Notes under the pieces: generated by a model
What the model saw: the letters and a program-made list of their open reading frames with translations, nothing else
Databases searched by the model: none
Told to the model about the DNA's origin: nothing
Source of the DNA: Acidithiobacillus ferrooxidans ATCC 23270
GTDB lineage: Bacteria > Pseudomonadota > Gammaproteobacteria > Acidithiobacillales > Acidithiobacillaceae
DNA: 64,000 nt
Reading direction: 5' to 3'
NCBI RefSeq assembly: GCF_000021485.1
Contig: NC_011761.1
Location: 464,001-528,000, forward strand
Translations under genes and position numbers: made by a program
In this document: positions 55,523 to 64,000 of the stretch, piece after piece
Layout of the letters: each line of letters begins with the position of its first letter
Numbering within the stretch: the stretch's first letter is position 1

Positions 55523-56530
55523 TCAGGTAAGGGCAAAGAAATAAGCCCCGTAACACAGGCCATTGAAAAGAAAATGATAGGGCCGCAGGGTAACGCCGCG
55601 GCGCACCAGAAGATAAGTGTATCCCCCGGCCAGCAGCGTGAGTCCCGCGCCCAGTAGAACAGGAGGGGAGGGTGACCATGGGGTCAGCATCACCCCAATA
55701 GCGGGCAGCAGGCTCCCTTGAAAGACCAACGCCCCGGTGATGTTGCCAAACGTCAGCGTATCCTTGCCGCGGCGAACCCACAGGATGCTGTTGATCTTCT
55801 CCGGCAGCTCCGTCGCGATGGGCACCACCAGTAAAGACAGGATCAGCGCAGAAATACCGAGCCAGTGCGAGAGTCCCTCGATTCCGTCGACAAAAAGGCT
55901 GGCGCCAAAGACGATCATGCCAAGTCCTATGGCAAGCTGAATCAAAATGACCTGCATCTTCGTGGGCAGGCCCGTCTTGCTCAAGTACAAGGCGTGCCCT
56001 GCTTCGGTGCCGTGTCCCTCGGCGACCAGCGCCGCAGAGGCGCGCAGGGTCACCATCACATACAGAAAATACAATGTGACCAGCATCAGGCCGATGCCGA
56101 TACGCGCCAGAGTAATGTGGTGAGGCACGAAAAGGGCAACGGTCGAGAGGCCGAAGGCAATCAGAAACCAGCCAAGATCGCGACGCAGGCCGGTAGGTTC
56201 CGGATTTAATGCTCCGCGCCAGCCGCGCTGTGGCGATACAAACAGCGCCATCATGAACAACGTCAGCGTGGACAGCATCATCGGGGCGCCCAGAATGGCG
56301 CCCACACCCACCTCTTCTCCCAGGTGCACCGCTTGCCCGCTGGTCGCAGCAAAAACCGCAACGACAGGTACCATGGTCTCGGGAAGCGCCGTGCCCACCG
56401 CCGCGAAAATGGAACCGGTAACGCCCTCGGAAATACCCAGACGGTCGCCCAGGTGCTCCAGTGCGTTGGTAAAAGCCTCTGCGCCGGCGAGGATGATGAG
56501 GAGTGCGGCGACCAGCAGGAGGATATTCAT
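55523..56530 (-). CDS. CaCA-type cation exchanger (YrbG-like)
   Basis: 335 residues, about ten helices. Two inverted alpha repeats: GTALPETMVP (N-half) and PIATELPEKINS (C-half), with the acidic residues that bind cation. Members exchange Ca2+ or another cation for Na+ or H+. Start ATG 56530 (MNILLLVAALL). It lies downstream of tRNA-Arg on the same strand; the 3' end is tight to the tRNA 5' side. Confidence 0.88.
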   Translation of the reverse strand: MNILLLVAALLIILAGAEAFTNALEHLGDRLGISEGVTGSIFAAVGTALPETMVPVVAVFAATSGQAVHLGEEVGVGAILGAPMMLSTLTLFMMALFVSPQRGWRGALNPEPTGLRRDLGWFLIAFGLSTVALFVPHHITLARIGIGLMLVTLYFLYVMVTLRASAALVAEGHGTEAGHALYLSKTGLPTKMQVILIQLAIGLGMIVFGASLFVDGIEGLSHWLGISALILSLLVVPIATELPEKINSILWVRRGKDTLTFGNITGALVFQGSLLPAIGVMLTPWSPSPPVLLGAGLTLLAGGYTYLLVRRGVTLRPYHFLFNGLCYGAYFFALT

Positions 56531-56642
56531 GGGCACATTATGCCACAGAGCCTGCACACCGCAACGCGCCGCAGAATGGGTTATGCAGCGGATTATGGGT
56601 ATACTTGCAAGATCCATTCAGCTGGGCGGCAGGAGAAGGACT

Positions 56643-57266
56643 ATGCAGAAGCTCTGCAGCTTTTTTGACCGGGACGTTTACCATGTGGAGGGCGGGCAGG
56701 GTAGCCCTGCCGTCTATTACGTGGCCGACAGGGATGCTGGTGGTATTCTCGTCAACGCCCCGCGCTTCCGTCCGGAACTGCAAGCCGGACTGAGTGCCAT
56801 CGCCCCCTTGCGGGTGCTTTTTTTGCCAAGTCGTTTCGGGGCGCAAGACCTGGCGCAGTGGCAGACGGCGGGCTGCAGGCTGGTGGCCCAGCCAGCGGAG
56901 AGCAAGGCGCTGGGCGTGCCGGTCGACGTGCCGCTGGACAGTAAACTGCGCCTGACCCGCACCATCGATTTTCTACCCATGTCCGGACGTACGGCTGGAA
57001 GCTGTGCCATGCGCCTGCGTAACAAGCCGGGGGCCGTATTCTTTGGCCCGATACTGGAGAGCGAAAAGGCGTGGCAATGGCCGAGCCTGATACCACATGC
57101 CGACGATGCCTCCTGGGAGATGCGCATCTTCGGCAGCCTCGGCTTGCGGGATATCCGTTACGCCTATGCCTTTACGGACACGTACACGGCTGGTCATACT
57201 CCCATCGGGCCAGGTGCTGACGCGGCGATCCAGATGCAGCTGCAGGCGGTGCTGGACGCAGACTGA
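56643..57266 (+). CDS. Unrecognised conserved-looking protein
   Basis: 207 residues, ATG 56643 with AGGAG upstream. No signal peptide or membrane helix. Segments such as AVYYVADRDAGGILVNAPRF and FLPMSGRTAGSCAMRL look like an altered metallo-beta-lactamase strand pattern, but the HxHxDH metal motif is missing. It could be a degenerate MBL-fold protein. Function unknown. It precedes deaD. Confidence 0.6.
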   Translation: MQKLCSFFDRDVYHVEGGQGSPAVYYVADRDAGGILVNAPRFRPELQAGLSAIAPLRVLFLPSRFGAQDLAQWQTAGCRLVAQPAESKALGVPVDVPLDSKLRLTRTIDFLPMSGRTAGSCAMRLRNKPGAVFFGPILESEKAWQWPSLIPHADDASWEMRIFGSLGLRDIRYAYAFTDTYTAGHTPIGPGADAAIQMQLQAVLDAD

Positions 57267-57367
57267 TTTTGAAGTCTCATTCGGTGTGTACCAAGAAAAC
57301 GCTGCAAGTTGTCCATAATTAGCGTATAGTCTGGACGCTGAATTCTCTTCGTTGTCCAGGTGTATGC

Positions 57368-59221
57368 ATGTCTCAAGAAACCGATCTCCGCTTTATTGAT
57401 TTTGCCCTCGCTGAACCGATCCAAAAAGCAGTTACGGAGATCGGCTATGAACAGCCATCCCCCATTCAGGCGCAGAGCATTCCGCCTCTGCTCGAGGGGC
57501 GGGACGTTATCGGTCTGGCACAGACCGGCACGGGAAAGACTGCCGCCTTTGCGCTGCCGTTGCTGAGTCGTGTCGACCTCGGCTTGCGCGCGCCGCAGTT
57601 GCTGGTACTCGCGCCGACTCGTGAACTCGCCATTCAGGTAGCGGAGGCCATGCAAAGTTATGCCAAGTTCCTCCCCGGATTTCATGTGCTGCCCATCTAT
57701 GGCGGGCAGGCCATGACCTTGCAGCTCAAGCAGTTGCAGCGGGGTGTGCAGGTCGTGGTGGGTACGCCCGGACGCATTCAGGATCACCTGCGCCGCAAAA
57801 CCTTGCGTCTGGATCATTTGCAGGCCGTGGTGCTGGATGAAGCCGACGAGATGCTGCGCATGGGCTTTATCGACGCAGTGGAGGATATCCTCAAACACAC
57901 GCCCGAAGGCCGACAGGTGGCGCTGTTTTCCGCGACCATGCCGGACGCCATCCGCCGCATCGCCAAGACCTATTTACGCAATCCCTTGGAAATCCGGATT
58001 AAATCGGCGACGACTACGGTGGCTGCCATTCGTCAGCGCTACTGGCAGGTCAGCGGTACCCACAAGCTGGATGCCCTTACCCGTATTTTGGAAGTAGAGG
58101 AGAGTAACGCCTGGCTGGTTTTTGTGCGTACCAAAACGGCGACAGTGGAGCTGGCGGAGCGCCTGGAAGCGCGCGGCTATGCCTGTGGCGCGCTGAACGG
58201 CGATCTCAGTCAGGCCATGCGCGAGCAGACCATTGAGCGATTGAAAGCCGGGACACTGGATATTGTCGTTGCGACCGATGTGGCGGCCCGCGGTTTGGAT
58301 GTCGACCGGATCAGCCATGTGATCAACTATGATATTCCTAATGATACGGAAGCCTATGTCCACCGTATCGGGCGCACGGGACGTGCCGGACGTACCGGAG
58401 ATGCGATTCTTTTTGTCGCACCACGCGAACGTCACCTGCTGCACGCCATCGAGCGCGCGACGGGACAGACGATCACCGCGATGCACCTGCCCAGTATCGA
58501 AGACGTCGCCGACCGGCGGATGAGCCAGTTCAAGGATCAGTTGACAGAGGTGCTGAATAGCCAGGATCTGGCAGTCTTTGAAACCCTTATTGCGGATTAT
58601 CAGCGGGAAAGCGATGTGGGTTTGGGAGAAATCGCTGCAGCGCTGGCATACATGGTGCAGAAGGAACGGCCCCTGATTCCCGTTGAAGCGGAGGTGTCCA
58701 GGCCGATGCGTAGCGATTCCGCCGGTTCGGGCGCTGGTCGCCCGCCTTCCTCCCGTCGCCGCGCTGACGACGAGCGGGGCGCACGGCCACCGCGGGCTGC
58801 TGCTGCATCGGGGGGAGGCGATGATGTGCCCATGCGTCGTTTCCGGCTGGATGTGGGCGAAAGCCACGGTGCGCAGGTCAAGAATATTGTTGGTGCGATC
58901 GCCAATGAGGCCGGGATACCCAGCCGCAATATTCGCAAGGTACAGATTAATGCAGAGCACACTACGGTCGAACTTCCTGCGGATATACAGCCATCAGTGC
59001 TGCAGCATCTGCAAAAGGTGTGGGTAGCCGGACGGCCGTTGCAGATCGCCCCGACGGATGCCGGTGCGTCTGCAGGGCGGGCGTCAGCCCGGCCACGCCC
59101 GGCTATCCATGAAGGGTCGCGGGTACCGCGCAAGATACTTTCCGCCAGGACGGAAAAAGGTGAGTATAAAACCAAGGAGCGTGGCGCTGGGGCCACGAAG
59201 CGGAAGAAACCCGCGCGATAG
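57368..59221 (+). CDS. deaD: DEAD-box RNA helicase DeaD/CsdA
   Basis: 617 residues. Q motif (FIDFALAEPIQKAV...PSPIQAQSIP), Walker A AQTGTGKT, DEAD in VLDEADEML, SAT, and HRIGRTGRAGR. After residue 450 come a Arg/Ser/Ala linker and a C-terminal DbpA-type RNA-binding domain (MRRFRLDVGESHGAQVKNIV), then a basic tail. It helps ribosome assembly and mRNA decay in the cold, which fits the cold-shock gene downstream. Start ATG 57368. Confidence 0.95.
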   Translation: MSQETDLRFIDFALAEPIQKAVTEIGYEQPSPIQAQSIPPLLEGRDVIGLAQTGTGKTAAFALPLLSRVDLGLRAPQLLVLAPTRELAIQVAEAMQSYAKFLPGFHVLPIYGGQAMTLQLKQLQRGVQVVVGTPGRIQDHLRRKTLRLDHLQAVVLDEADEMLRMGFIDAVEDILKHTPEGRQVALFSATMPDAIRRIAKTYLRNPLEIRIKSATTTVAAIRQRYWQVSGTHKLDALTRILEVEESNAWLVFVRTKTATVELAERLEARGYACGALNGDLSQAMREQTIERLKAGTLDIVVATDVAARGLDVDRISHVINYDIPNDTEAYVHRIGRTGRAGRTGDAILFVAPRERHLLHAIERATGQTITAMHLPSIEDVADRRMSQFKDQLTEVLNSQDLAVFETLIADYQRESDVGLGEIAAALAYMVQKERPLIPVEAEVSRPMRSDSAGSGAGRPPSSRRRADDERGARPPRAAAASGGGDDVPMRRFRLDVGESHGAQVKNIVGAIANEAGIPSRNIRKVQINAEHTTVELPADIQPSVLQHLQKVWVAGRPLQIAPTDAGASAGRASARPRPAIHEGSRVPRKILSARTEKGEYKTKERGAGATKRKKPAR

Positions 59222-59286
59222 ACGCACAAAAGAAAACCGGAATCGCGAGCGCCAGACCGGTAAAGCTACTTTTCCCCGCAGGGGGG

Positions 59287-59309
59287 ACGGGTGGCGCAGC
59301 GCCACCCGT
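59287..59309. terminator. Shared stem between deaD and the cold-shock gene
   Basis: A 23-nt near-perfect palindrome (ACGGGTGGCGC-A-GCGCCACCCGT) between the convergent deaD and csp genes. No T-run on either side, so it may be a bidirectional processing or pausing stem rather than a full terminator. Confidence 0.5.
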
Positions 59310-59318
59310 TAGGCTGAA

Positions 59319-59522
59319 TTAAGCCCGGCGGACCTTCTCGGCCTGCAAACCCTTCGGGCCACGAGTCACTTCAAAATTGACGCGCTCGCCTTCGGCCAGG
59401 GTCTTGAACCCCGTACCTTCAATAGCGGAATGATGCACGAATACATCTTCCTTGCCATCTTCCGGCGTAATGAACCCAAACCCCTTGCTGTCATTGAACC
59501 ACTTCACTGTACCAACCGCCAT
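59319..59522 (-). CDS. Cold-shock domain protein
   Basis: 67 residues starting [18 protein letters not shown] at 59522. RNP1 KGFGFI and RNP2 VFVHHS are intact; the ending is [14 protein letters not shown] small RNA chaperone of the CspA type. GGGGTG lies 4 nt before the start. It has a leader of about 40 nt. Confidence 0.97.
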   Translation of the reverse strand: MAVGTVKWFNDSKGFGFITPEDGKEDVFVHHSAIEGTGFKTLAEGERVNFEVTRGPKGLQAEKVRRA

Positions 59523-59567
59523 TTTACACCCCAAATTAATCAAAGATGGCCCAACTGGCCGTCGCCA

Positions 59568-59595
59568 AGGATAACATATATACAGTACGACGCAA
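59568..59595 (-). promoter_or_regulatory. Candidate promoter of the cold-shock gene
   Basis: Minus-strand -35 TTGCGT (59595-59590), 16-bp spacer, extended -10 TGT-TATCCT (box 59573-59568). Confidence 0.5.
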
Positions 59596-59625
59596 GTTTA
59601 AATATCTGGAGCGGATGGCGAGCAT

Positions 59626-61788
59626 TCATGTAATCAGTAAGGGGTCCACATCCAGCGTCCAGCGGACGTGCCTAGCGGAGCTGAGTCCGGCGAGTTGTGG
59701 AAGCCAGAGATTAAGCGCCTTCTGCATTTGCGTACGATTTGGCGCCTGTACCCACAGTTCTGCGCGTTCAAAACCGGCACGACGTTCCATGAGCGACGGT
59801 AGCGGACCGCTGATTTCCACCAGAGCGGGCGGTACGCACTGGCAGGCGGCACTCAGGAAGGTGTCTACGCGGTATCTCTGGTGTGCCTCGGCACGCAGTA
59901 GGGTGAGAGCGGCAAAGGGCGGCAACCCTGCCGCCCTTCGTTCATTCAGGAGTGCCTCGGCGGGAGGGCGGTAGTCGCCCCGGGCGAGGCTCTGCAATAA
60001 AGGATGTTCTGGCAGATGAGTCTGCAACAGGACCTGTCCTGGTCGCTCTTCACGGCCGGCGCGGCCTGCGACCTGCACAACGGTCTGTAGCAGTCGTTCC
60101 GGTGCGCGAAAGTCGGCACTGAATAGGCCTTGGTCCGTATTGATAATGCCCACCAGGGTGACCGCCGGGAAATGATGACCCTTGGCCAGCATCTGGGTAC
60201 CCACGAGTATGGCAGCACGATTCTGGCGAATGTCGGCGACCGCCGTAGCGAGGGAATCGCGGTCGTGCAACGCATCGCGGTCGATGCGCCAGATGGGGGT
60301 TTGTGGGAATCGCTGGCGAAGCACTTCCTCCAGTTGCTCAGTGCCTTGTCCGGCGGTGATCAGTGCCGTACTGTGGCACGCAGGGCAGGCTTGCGGCCAG
60401 CGCGACTCGTGTCCGCAATGGTGGCAGCGGAGACGTTCCTGCCGGCGGTGCCAGGTCATGGGCGCACTGCAACGGGGGCATTGGATCACATGGCCACAAT
60501 CGTGGCAGAGCACGGCCGGGGCGTAGCCGCGACGGTTCAGGAACAGCAATACCTGATTGCCGGCTTCCAGGGTTTCCTTACACGCCGTCAACAGGGTGGT
60601 GGAAATGCCACCCTGTAGATTTTCGCGGCGCAGTGGCACGATGGTCATCACCGGTAAATCGGCTGAAGTAGCGCGTTGCCGCAGTTGCAGGTGTCGATAG
60701 CGCCCCTTTTGTGCATTGCATAGGCTTTCCAGAGAAGGTGTGGCGGAGCCCAGGACGATCGGAATGTTTTCCAGCCTCGCGCGTTGAATCGCGAGATCCC
60801 GTGCCGAATAATGCCAGCCGTTTTGCTGTTTGAAAGAGGGGTCATGCTCTTCATCGACGACAATCATGGCAAGACGGGGCAGGGGCACGAATACTGCCGA
60901 GCGGGTGCCGATGATGACTTGTATCCGGCCCGCAGCGGCCGCCGCCCAGATGCGCAGACGCTCTCCGTCGCTTTGAGCAGAGTGCAGAGCGGCCACGCGA
61001 CGCGCGCCGAAACGCATCTGGCAGCGTTCCACGAGTTGGGGGGTGAGGCCGATCTCCGGGACCAGGACGAGGATCTGTGCCCCGGACTCCAGATGAGGCC
61101 GGATTGCTTCCAGATAGACTTCTGTTTTGCCGCTACCGGTCACTCCCTCCAATAACCAGGCGTTAAAGCCCCTGGCCATGCGCAACTGGGTCACGGCGCT
61201 GGCCTGTTCTGTATTCAGGCAGTGTGGAGAGGGCGCCACCTGCGTCGGCGGGGTGTCTTCCATCACGGCTTCTATCCAGCCGCGGCGGACAGCCTGGCGC
61301 AGGGTGGCGCGCAACTCTTTGGGGATGGCTGTTGTATGCACAACCCTGTGGGTGATGAGGTGCTCCCGGAGCGCCTGTTGTAACTTGCCGGGCTGGCGCT
61401 GCGCCGTCTGTGCTTCGTCGATGCTGAGGCGGTAACCCTGGGGAGCCGGTTCCGGCAGTGGCCGCCCCTGGCGCAGCAGGGTCGGCAGCGCGGTGGCCCA
61501 AGCATCGCCAATCGGATGATGGTAGTATGCCGCCCCAAATTGTACCAGTTGCTGCAGGGCGGAGGGTAAAACAGGGTGCGCATCCAGGACCTGGCCGATG
61601 GGCTTGAGCGTTACATCGGGCGGGCAACTGGCATACCCGAGAACGATGCCAACCCGACTGCCTTTGCCGAAAGGCACCCTTACCCGCATGCCCGGCTGCA
61701 AACGACCCTCCGGCGGCGGGGCATAGGAAAAGATGCGGCGAAGCGGCACCATCACGGCGATCTGAATGCAGGTGTTTTCGGCATTCAT
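59626..61788 (-). CDS. priA: Primosomal replication protein N' (PriA helicase)
   Basis: 720 residues from ATG 61788. N-terminal 3'-DNA-binding domain; helicase core with Walker A GVTGSGKT, DEEH box IVVDEEHDPSF, GSATPS, and QVAGRAGR. Two zinc-binding motifs CHDCGHVIQCPRC and CHHCGHES...CPACHS lie inside. It restarts replication at forks and D-loops. A GTG at 61800 is an alternative start. A consensus DnaA box lies 19 bp upstream of 61788. Confidence 0.97.
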   Translation of the reverse strand: MNAENTCIQIAVMVPLRRIFSYAPPPEGRLQPGMRVRVPFGKGSRVGIVLGYASCPPDVTLKPIGQVLDAHPVLPSALQQLVQFGAAYYHHPIGDAWATALPTLLRQGRPLPEPAPQGYRLSIDEAQTAQRQPGKLQQALREHLITHRVVHTTAIPKELRATLRQAVRRGWIEAVMEDTPPTQVAPSPHCLNTEQASAVTQLRMARGFNAWLLEGVTGSGKTEVYLEAIRPHLESGAQILVLVPEIGLTPQLVERCQMRFGARRVAALHSAQSDGERLRIWAAAAAGRIQVIIGTRSAVFVPLPRLAMIVVDEEHDPSFKQQNGWHYSARDLAIQRARLENIPIVLGSATPSLESLCNAQKGRYRHLQLRQRATSADLPVMTIVPLRRENLQGGISTTLLTACKETLEAGNQVLLFLNRRGYAPAVLCHDCGHVIQCPRCSAPMTWHRRQERLRCHHCGHESRWPQACPACHSTALITAGQGTEQLEEVLRQRFPQTPIWRIDRDALHDRDSLATAVADIRQNRAAILVGTQMLAKGHHFPAVTLVGIINTDQGLFSADFRAPERLLQTVVQVAGRAGREERPGQVLLQTHLPEHPLLQSLARGDYRPPAEALLNERRAAGLPPFAALTLLRAEAHQRYRVDTFLSAACQCVPPALVEISGPLPSLMERRAGFERAELWVQAPNRTQMQKALNLWLPQLAGLSSARHVRWTLDVDPLLIT

Positions 61789-61806
61789 GAAGTTGCCCAC
61801 AACTTC

Positions 61807-61815
61807 TGTGGATAA
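61807..61815 (-). promoter_or_regulatory. DnaA-box sequence upstream of priA
   Basis: TTATCCACA on the minus strand (perfect consensus). A one-mismatch match (TGTGTATAA) lies near 61983, and the stretch 61905-61935 is AT-rich (CATATATATAACAATG). Could link priA expression to DnaA or be chance. Confidence 0.45.
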
Positions 61816-62055
61816 GTCTGTGTATGAGTATCCTGAAAAGTCCCAGACCCCCTGTCCTTCAAGGCATTAGAGTATGCGCCTAAAAAAGGTGCAAACAAAA
61901 AACATATATATAACAATGAGTTGTTAATTAACATCAGAGATCTGGCGGGAGGCATCCGGCTCACTTCGCTGTATGAGTAAATTGTGTATAAGTTTGTCAA
62001 TAATTGTTTTCAAGACGCTTCGGTGGCATGGGGGCAGCCTCGGAATGGTCGGTCT

Positions 62056-62958
62056 TCATGCCGCTCCAGGCAGAACGGCGGATACCCCGCCCGGCGCGAG
62101 GCCTGCGACAATCCCCCAAAAGAGTAGCAGTCCAATCCAGTTATTGTGCAGAAAGGCGCGAAAAGCCTGATCCCGGTCGCCGCCGAGCAGCGTCTGCTCA
62201 TAGGCCGCGAGACCAGCGGCACCCGCCAGGGCGATCCAGTAAGGCCAATGCATGGCCTGGGCGACACCTATCCCGATAAAGACGATCAGCATGACCGCCT
62301 GCAGGCCGGCAATGATGTGACGGTCGAAGCGTCCAAAAAGAATGGCAGTCGACTTAATCCCCGCTTGGATGTCGTCGGGACGGTCCGCCATGGCGTAGGC
62401 CGTGTCATAAGCCACGACCCAGCAGGCATTGGCCAGCATCAGCCACCAGGCGAGGGTGGGCACCTGGTTGAGGGTTGCAGCAAAGGCCATGGGTATGCCA
62501 AAGGAAAAAGCGATGCCCAGGTAGGCTTGCGGGAGATGGGTGAAGCGCTTGAACAAGGGATAGGTAATGGTGATGAGCACTGCGCCTGCGGATAACCAGA
62601 TGGTCAGCCAGTTGAGGAGGGGCAGGAGGGCCGCGGCCAGGAGGCACAGGACGACAAATAAACGCAGTGCCTCTTGCGGAGTGATCAGGCCTGCCGCCAG
62701 GGGGCGCTTGCAGGTGCGGGCTACTTGTCGGTCGAAATCACGATCAAAGTAATCATTGATCACACAACCTGCCGAGCGTGTCAGCCAGGTGCCGACAGTG
62801 AAAATCAGGAAGAGGCGGAGTGATGGAGTGCCCTTTGCGGCAAGCCAGAGTCCCCAGTAGGTGGGCCAGAGCAGGAGCAGAGTACCGATGGGACGATCCA
62901 CGCGCATCAGGCCTGCATAAGCGCGCAGGCGCTGGCGGAGCGGCGAGGGTGCTTGCAT
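62056..62958 (-). CDS. ubiA: 4-hydroxybenzoate octaprenyltransferase
   Basis: 300 residues, about nine helices. The two aspartate motifs NDYFDRDFD (first) and DTAYAMADRPDD (second) bind the prenyl diphosphate. It joins 4-hydroxybenzoate, made by UbiC, to the ubiquinone side chain in the membrane. The start overlaps the ubiC stop by one base. Confidence 0.97.
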   Translation of the reverse strand: MQAPSPLRQRLRAYAGLMRVDRPIGTLLLLWPTYWGLWLAAKGTPSLRLFLIFTVGTWLTRSAGCVINDYFDRDFDRQVARTCKRPLAAGLITPQEALRLFVVLCLLAAALLPLLNWLTIWLSAGAVLITITYPLFKRFTHLPQAYLGIAFSFGIPMAFAATLNQVPTLAWWLMLANACWVVAYDTAYAMADRPDDIQAGIKSTAILFGRFDRHIIAGLQAVMLIVFIGIGVAQAMHWPYWIALAGAAGLAAYEQTLLGGDRDQAFRAFLHNNWIGLLLFWGIVAGLAPGGVSAVLPGAA

Positions 62959-63542
62959 CAGCGTCGTCCCCGCCCTGCCCAGCAGGGCAGATCTGGCAGA
63001 AAATGCTCTTCTACCAACACACCTGCGCTGCCGCGCCGCAATACGGAGCGCCGCTGCCAGCGCCGCGGGCCGAACCGCGGCCGGCTGTCGGCCTGAATCG
63101 GGGAGCGCCGCAACCGGCGGTGGCGGAATAAGGTGTTGCCGATGGGGCGCGTGCCATGGCGGGTCAGAGGTAACAGACCGTGGCGCAGTCCTCGCAAAGG
63201 AATGGTGGTGCGCGCCCAGAGTGCCGGGTATGCCGGGTCACCACCGTGCAGGAGCACCTCGCGCCAGAAAATCCGCTCGCCGCGGCGCATGCACAAAATG
63301 CGGCGCTCGACCGGCGAGGGGTTCGCGCGTCCGCTATCCAGCAGCAGCGCCCGCACGGTGTGCGGTTTTCCATAAGCCCGTTGCAGAGCGGCGGTGAGGG
63401 AGGCAGGCAGGATGAGCCAGGGCCAGATTGCGCGGGGAGCGTGGCGCAGGGCAGGGGGCTTGCCGGCCATCATCCTGGTGTGCGGCAGCGATCCCCTGCG
63501 CAACACGGATACGGCATGTTGTGCCTCTTGATCACGCAGCAT
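62958..63542 (-). CDS. ubiC: Chorismate pyruvate-lyase
   Basis: 194 residues from ATG 63542 (AGGTGG upstream; a GTG at 63551 is in frame). Family features: WREVLLHGGD, HGTRPIGNTLFRHR and the end LVEEHFLPDL with the likely catalytic Glu. It removes pyruvate from chorismate to give 4-hydroxybenzoate for UbiA. The overlap with ubiA suggests coupling. Confidence 0.9.
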   Translation of the reverse strand: MLRDQEAQHAVSVLRRGSLPHTRMMAGKPPALRHAPRAIWPWLILPASLTAALQRAYGKPHTVRALLLDSGRANPSPVERRILCMRRGERIFWREVLLHGGDPAYPALWARTTIPLRGLRHGLLPLTRHGTRPIGNTLFRHRRLRRSPIQADSRPRFGPRRWQRRSVLRRGSAGVLVEEHFLPDLPCWAGRGRR

Positions 63543-63560
63543 TACGACCACCTTTCTTTA

Positions 63561-64000
63561 TCACCCGTCACCCTCGAATCCGTCCTTCTGCGGGGGGTGG
63601 TAAATGAAGGTGTCTACCCGTGCCGGTGGAACGTTGCGCCAGACCACGGCGACGCGACTGCGGCGAAACTCGGCTGGCAGTCCCTGGCAGGAGGTACGGA
63701 AATGGTACGTAAACTGGATGAAGACCGTGCCGTGCCGGCTGATCCCGGGAAGTTGCTGGAAGATGCGCTCGACCACCGCTTTGGGAATGCTGCGCAGCGG
63801 CAGGCTGGATACCACGGCGCGAACCGGCCCGCGATGCGCCACAAGGTGCTGAATGTGGGCGGCATCCCCCTCGATGACCTCTATTTCCGGATAACGCTGA
63901 CGCAAGTGCCGGACCATGGTCGGCGCCTGCTCGACAAGGACCAGATCTTCCGGCGGAATGCCGCTTTCCAGCAGGGCTTTGGTCACCGGCCCCATGCCAG
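63561..64000 (-). CDS. SAM-dependent methyltransferase (phospholipid N-methyltransferase-like), 5' part missing
   Basis: The C-terminal 146 codons or so are in the window; the gene runs off the right edge. SAM-binding parts GMGPVTKALLESG, LVLVEQAP and VIEGDAA are present, followed by SSLPLRSIPK, which replaces the usual NPPY and fits the PmtA-like rRNA/phospholipid methyltransferase branch. It would methylate phosphatidylethanolamine or a similar lipid. It lies 18 bp before ubiC and may share its message. Confidence 0.7.
   Translation of the reverse strand, partial: GMGPVTKALLESGIPPEDLVLVEQAPTMVRHLRQRYPEIEVIEGDAAHIQHLVAHRGPVRAVVSSLPLRSIPKAVVERIFQQLPGISRHGTVFIQFTYHFRTSCQGLPAEFRRSRVAVVWRNVPPARVDTFIYHPPQKDGFEGDG

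Noticed and set aside
61785-62000. Minus-strand 71-codon frame between ubiA and priA
   Set aside because: No ribosome site and low complexity; it overlaps the priA start and the DnaA box, so it is probably the priA leader.

Overview
This window looks like chromosomal DNA of a GC-rich, autotrophic gammaproteobacterium-like organism, most probably an Acidithiobacillus. That placement is an inference. It rests on a phosphoribulokinase gene (Calvin cycle) inside a SAM-cycle operon, a fused ATP sulfurylase/APS kinase, a gammaproteobacterial-style gene order (gmk-rpoZ-spoT-recG, murJ-ribF-ileS-lspA, ubiC-ubiA), and overall codon style. No sequence search was run. Almost the whole window is dense housekeeping sequence on both strands.

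Layout. 1-6.3 kb: the start of a leftward PfkB-type kinase, an outer-membrane barrel protein, then the methyl-cycle operon metK / SAH riboswitch / ahcY / metF / prkB, ending in a PAP2-type membrane phosphatase. 6.3-12.5 kb (minus): NFACT (RqcH-like) protein, sat-cysC, a phosphoribosyltransferase, then groES-groEL with a CIRCE operator over a good sigma-70 promoter. 12.5-13.5 kb: an alpha/beta hydrolase preceded by two tandem, related, terminator-ended small RNA candidates with exposed anti-Shine-Dalgarno motifs; one has a sigma-70-like promoter and the other a sigma-E-like promoter. 13.6-25.8 kb: dsbD, then glnE-ilvE-zinc-finger protein (minus), then yhdP, whose last 27 codons have been cut off by an IS110-family insertion, followed by a Nit-family amidohydrolase. 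26-35.9 kb: an SbmA/YddA-type ABC exporter, a thioredoxin-fold protein, and murJ-DUF2203-ribF-ileS-lspA (minus). 36.1-42.9 kb: yicC-gmk-rpoZ-spoT-ridA-DUF1858-recG. 43-53 kb: L,D-transpeptidase, protoporphyrinogen oxidase, a PerM-like permease, the three-gene AmmeMemoRadiSam operon, tolC with a palindromic operator in its promoter spacer, pabB, and a flippase-like membrane protein.

53-55.5 kb is the only clearly accessory region. It lies between tRNA-Thr(UGU) and tRNA-Arg(CCU) and holds decayed mobile DNA: a relaxase N-terminus, a frameshifted tyrosine integrase, a DUF4258/DUF2283 pair that resembles a toxin-antitoxin module, and a 42-bp sequence shared with one end of the IS110 element 28 kb away. 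From 55.5 kb to the end: a CaCA-type cation exchanger, an unrecognised protein, deaD, a cold-shock protein, priA (with a DnaA-box sequence and an AT-rich stretch upstream), ubiA, ubiC and a truncated SAM-dependent methyltransferase.

Themes. The methyl cycle is wired together: MetK makes SAM, AhcY removes SAH and is controlled by an SAH riboswitch, MetF feeds methyl groups, and the leftward kinase may remove adenosine. Envelope biogenesis and stress are the second theme (groESL, sigma-E-like sRNA promoter, yhdP, murJ, Ldt, dsbD, tolC). The most novel signal is the twin sRNA locus at 13.3-13.5 kb.
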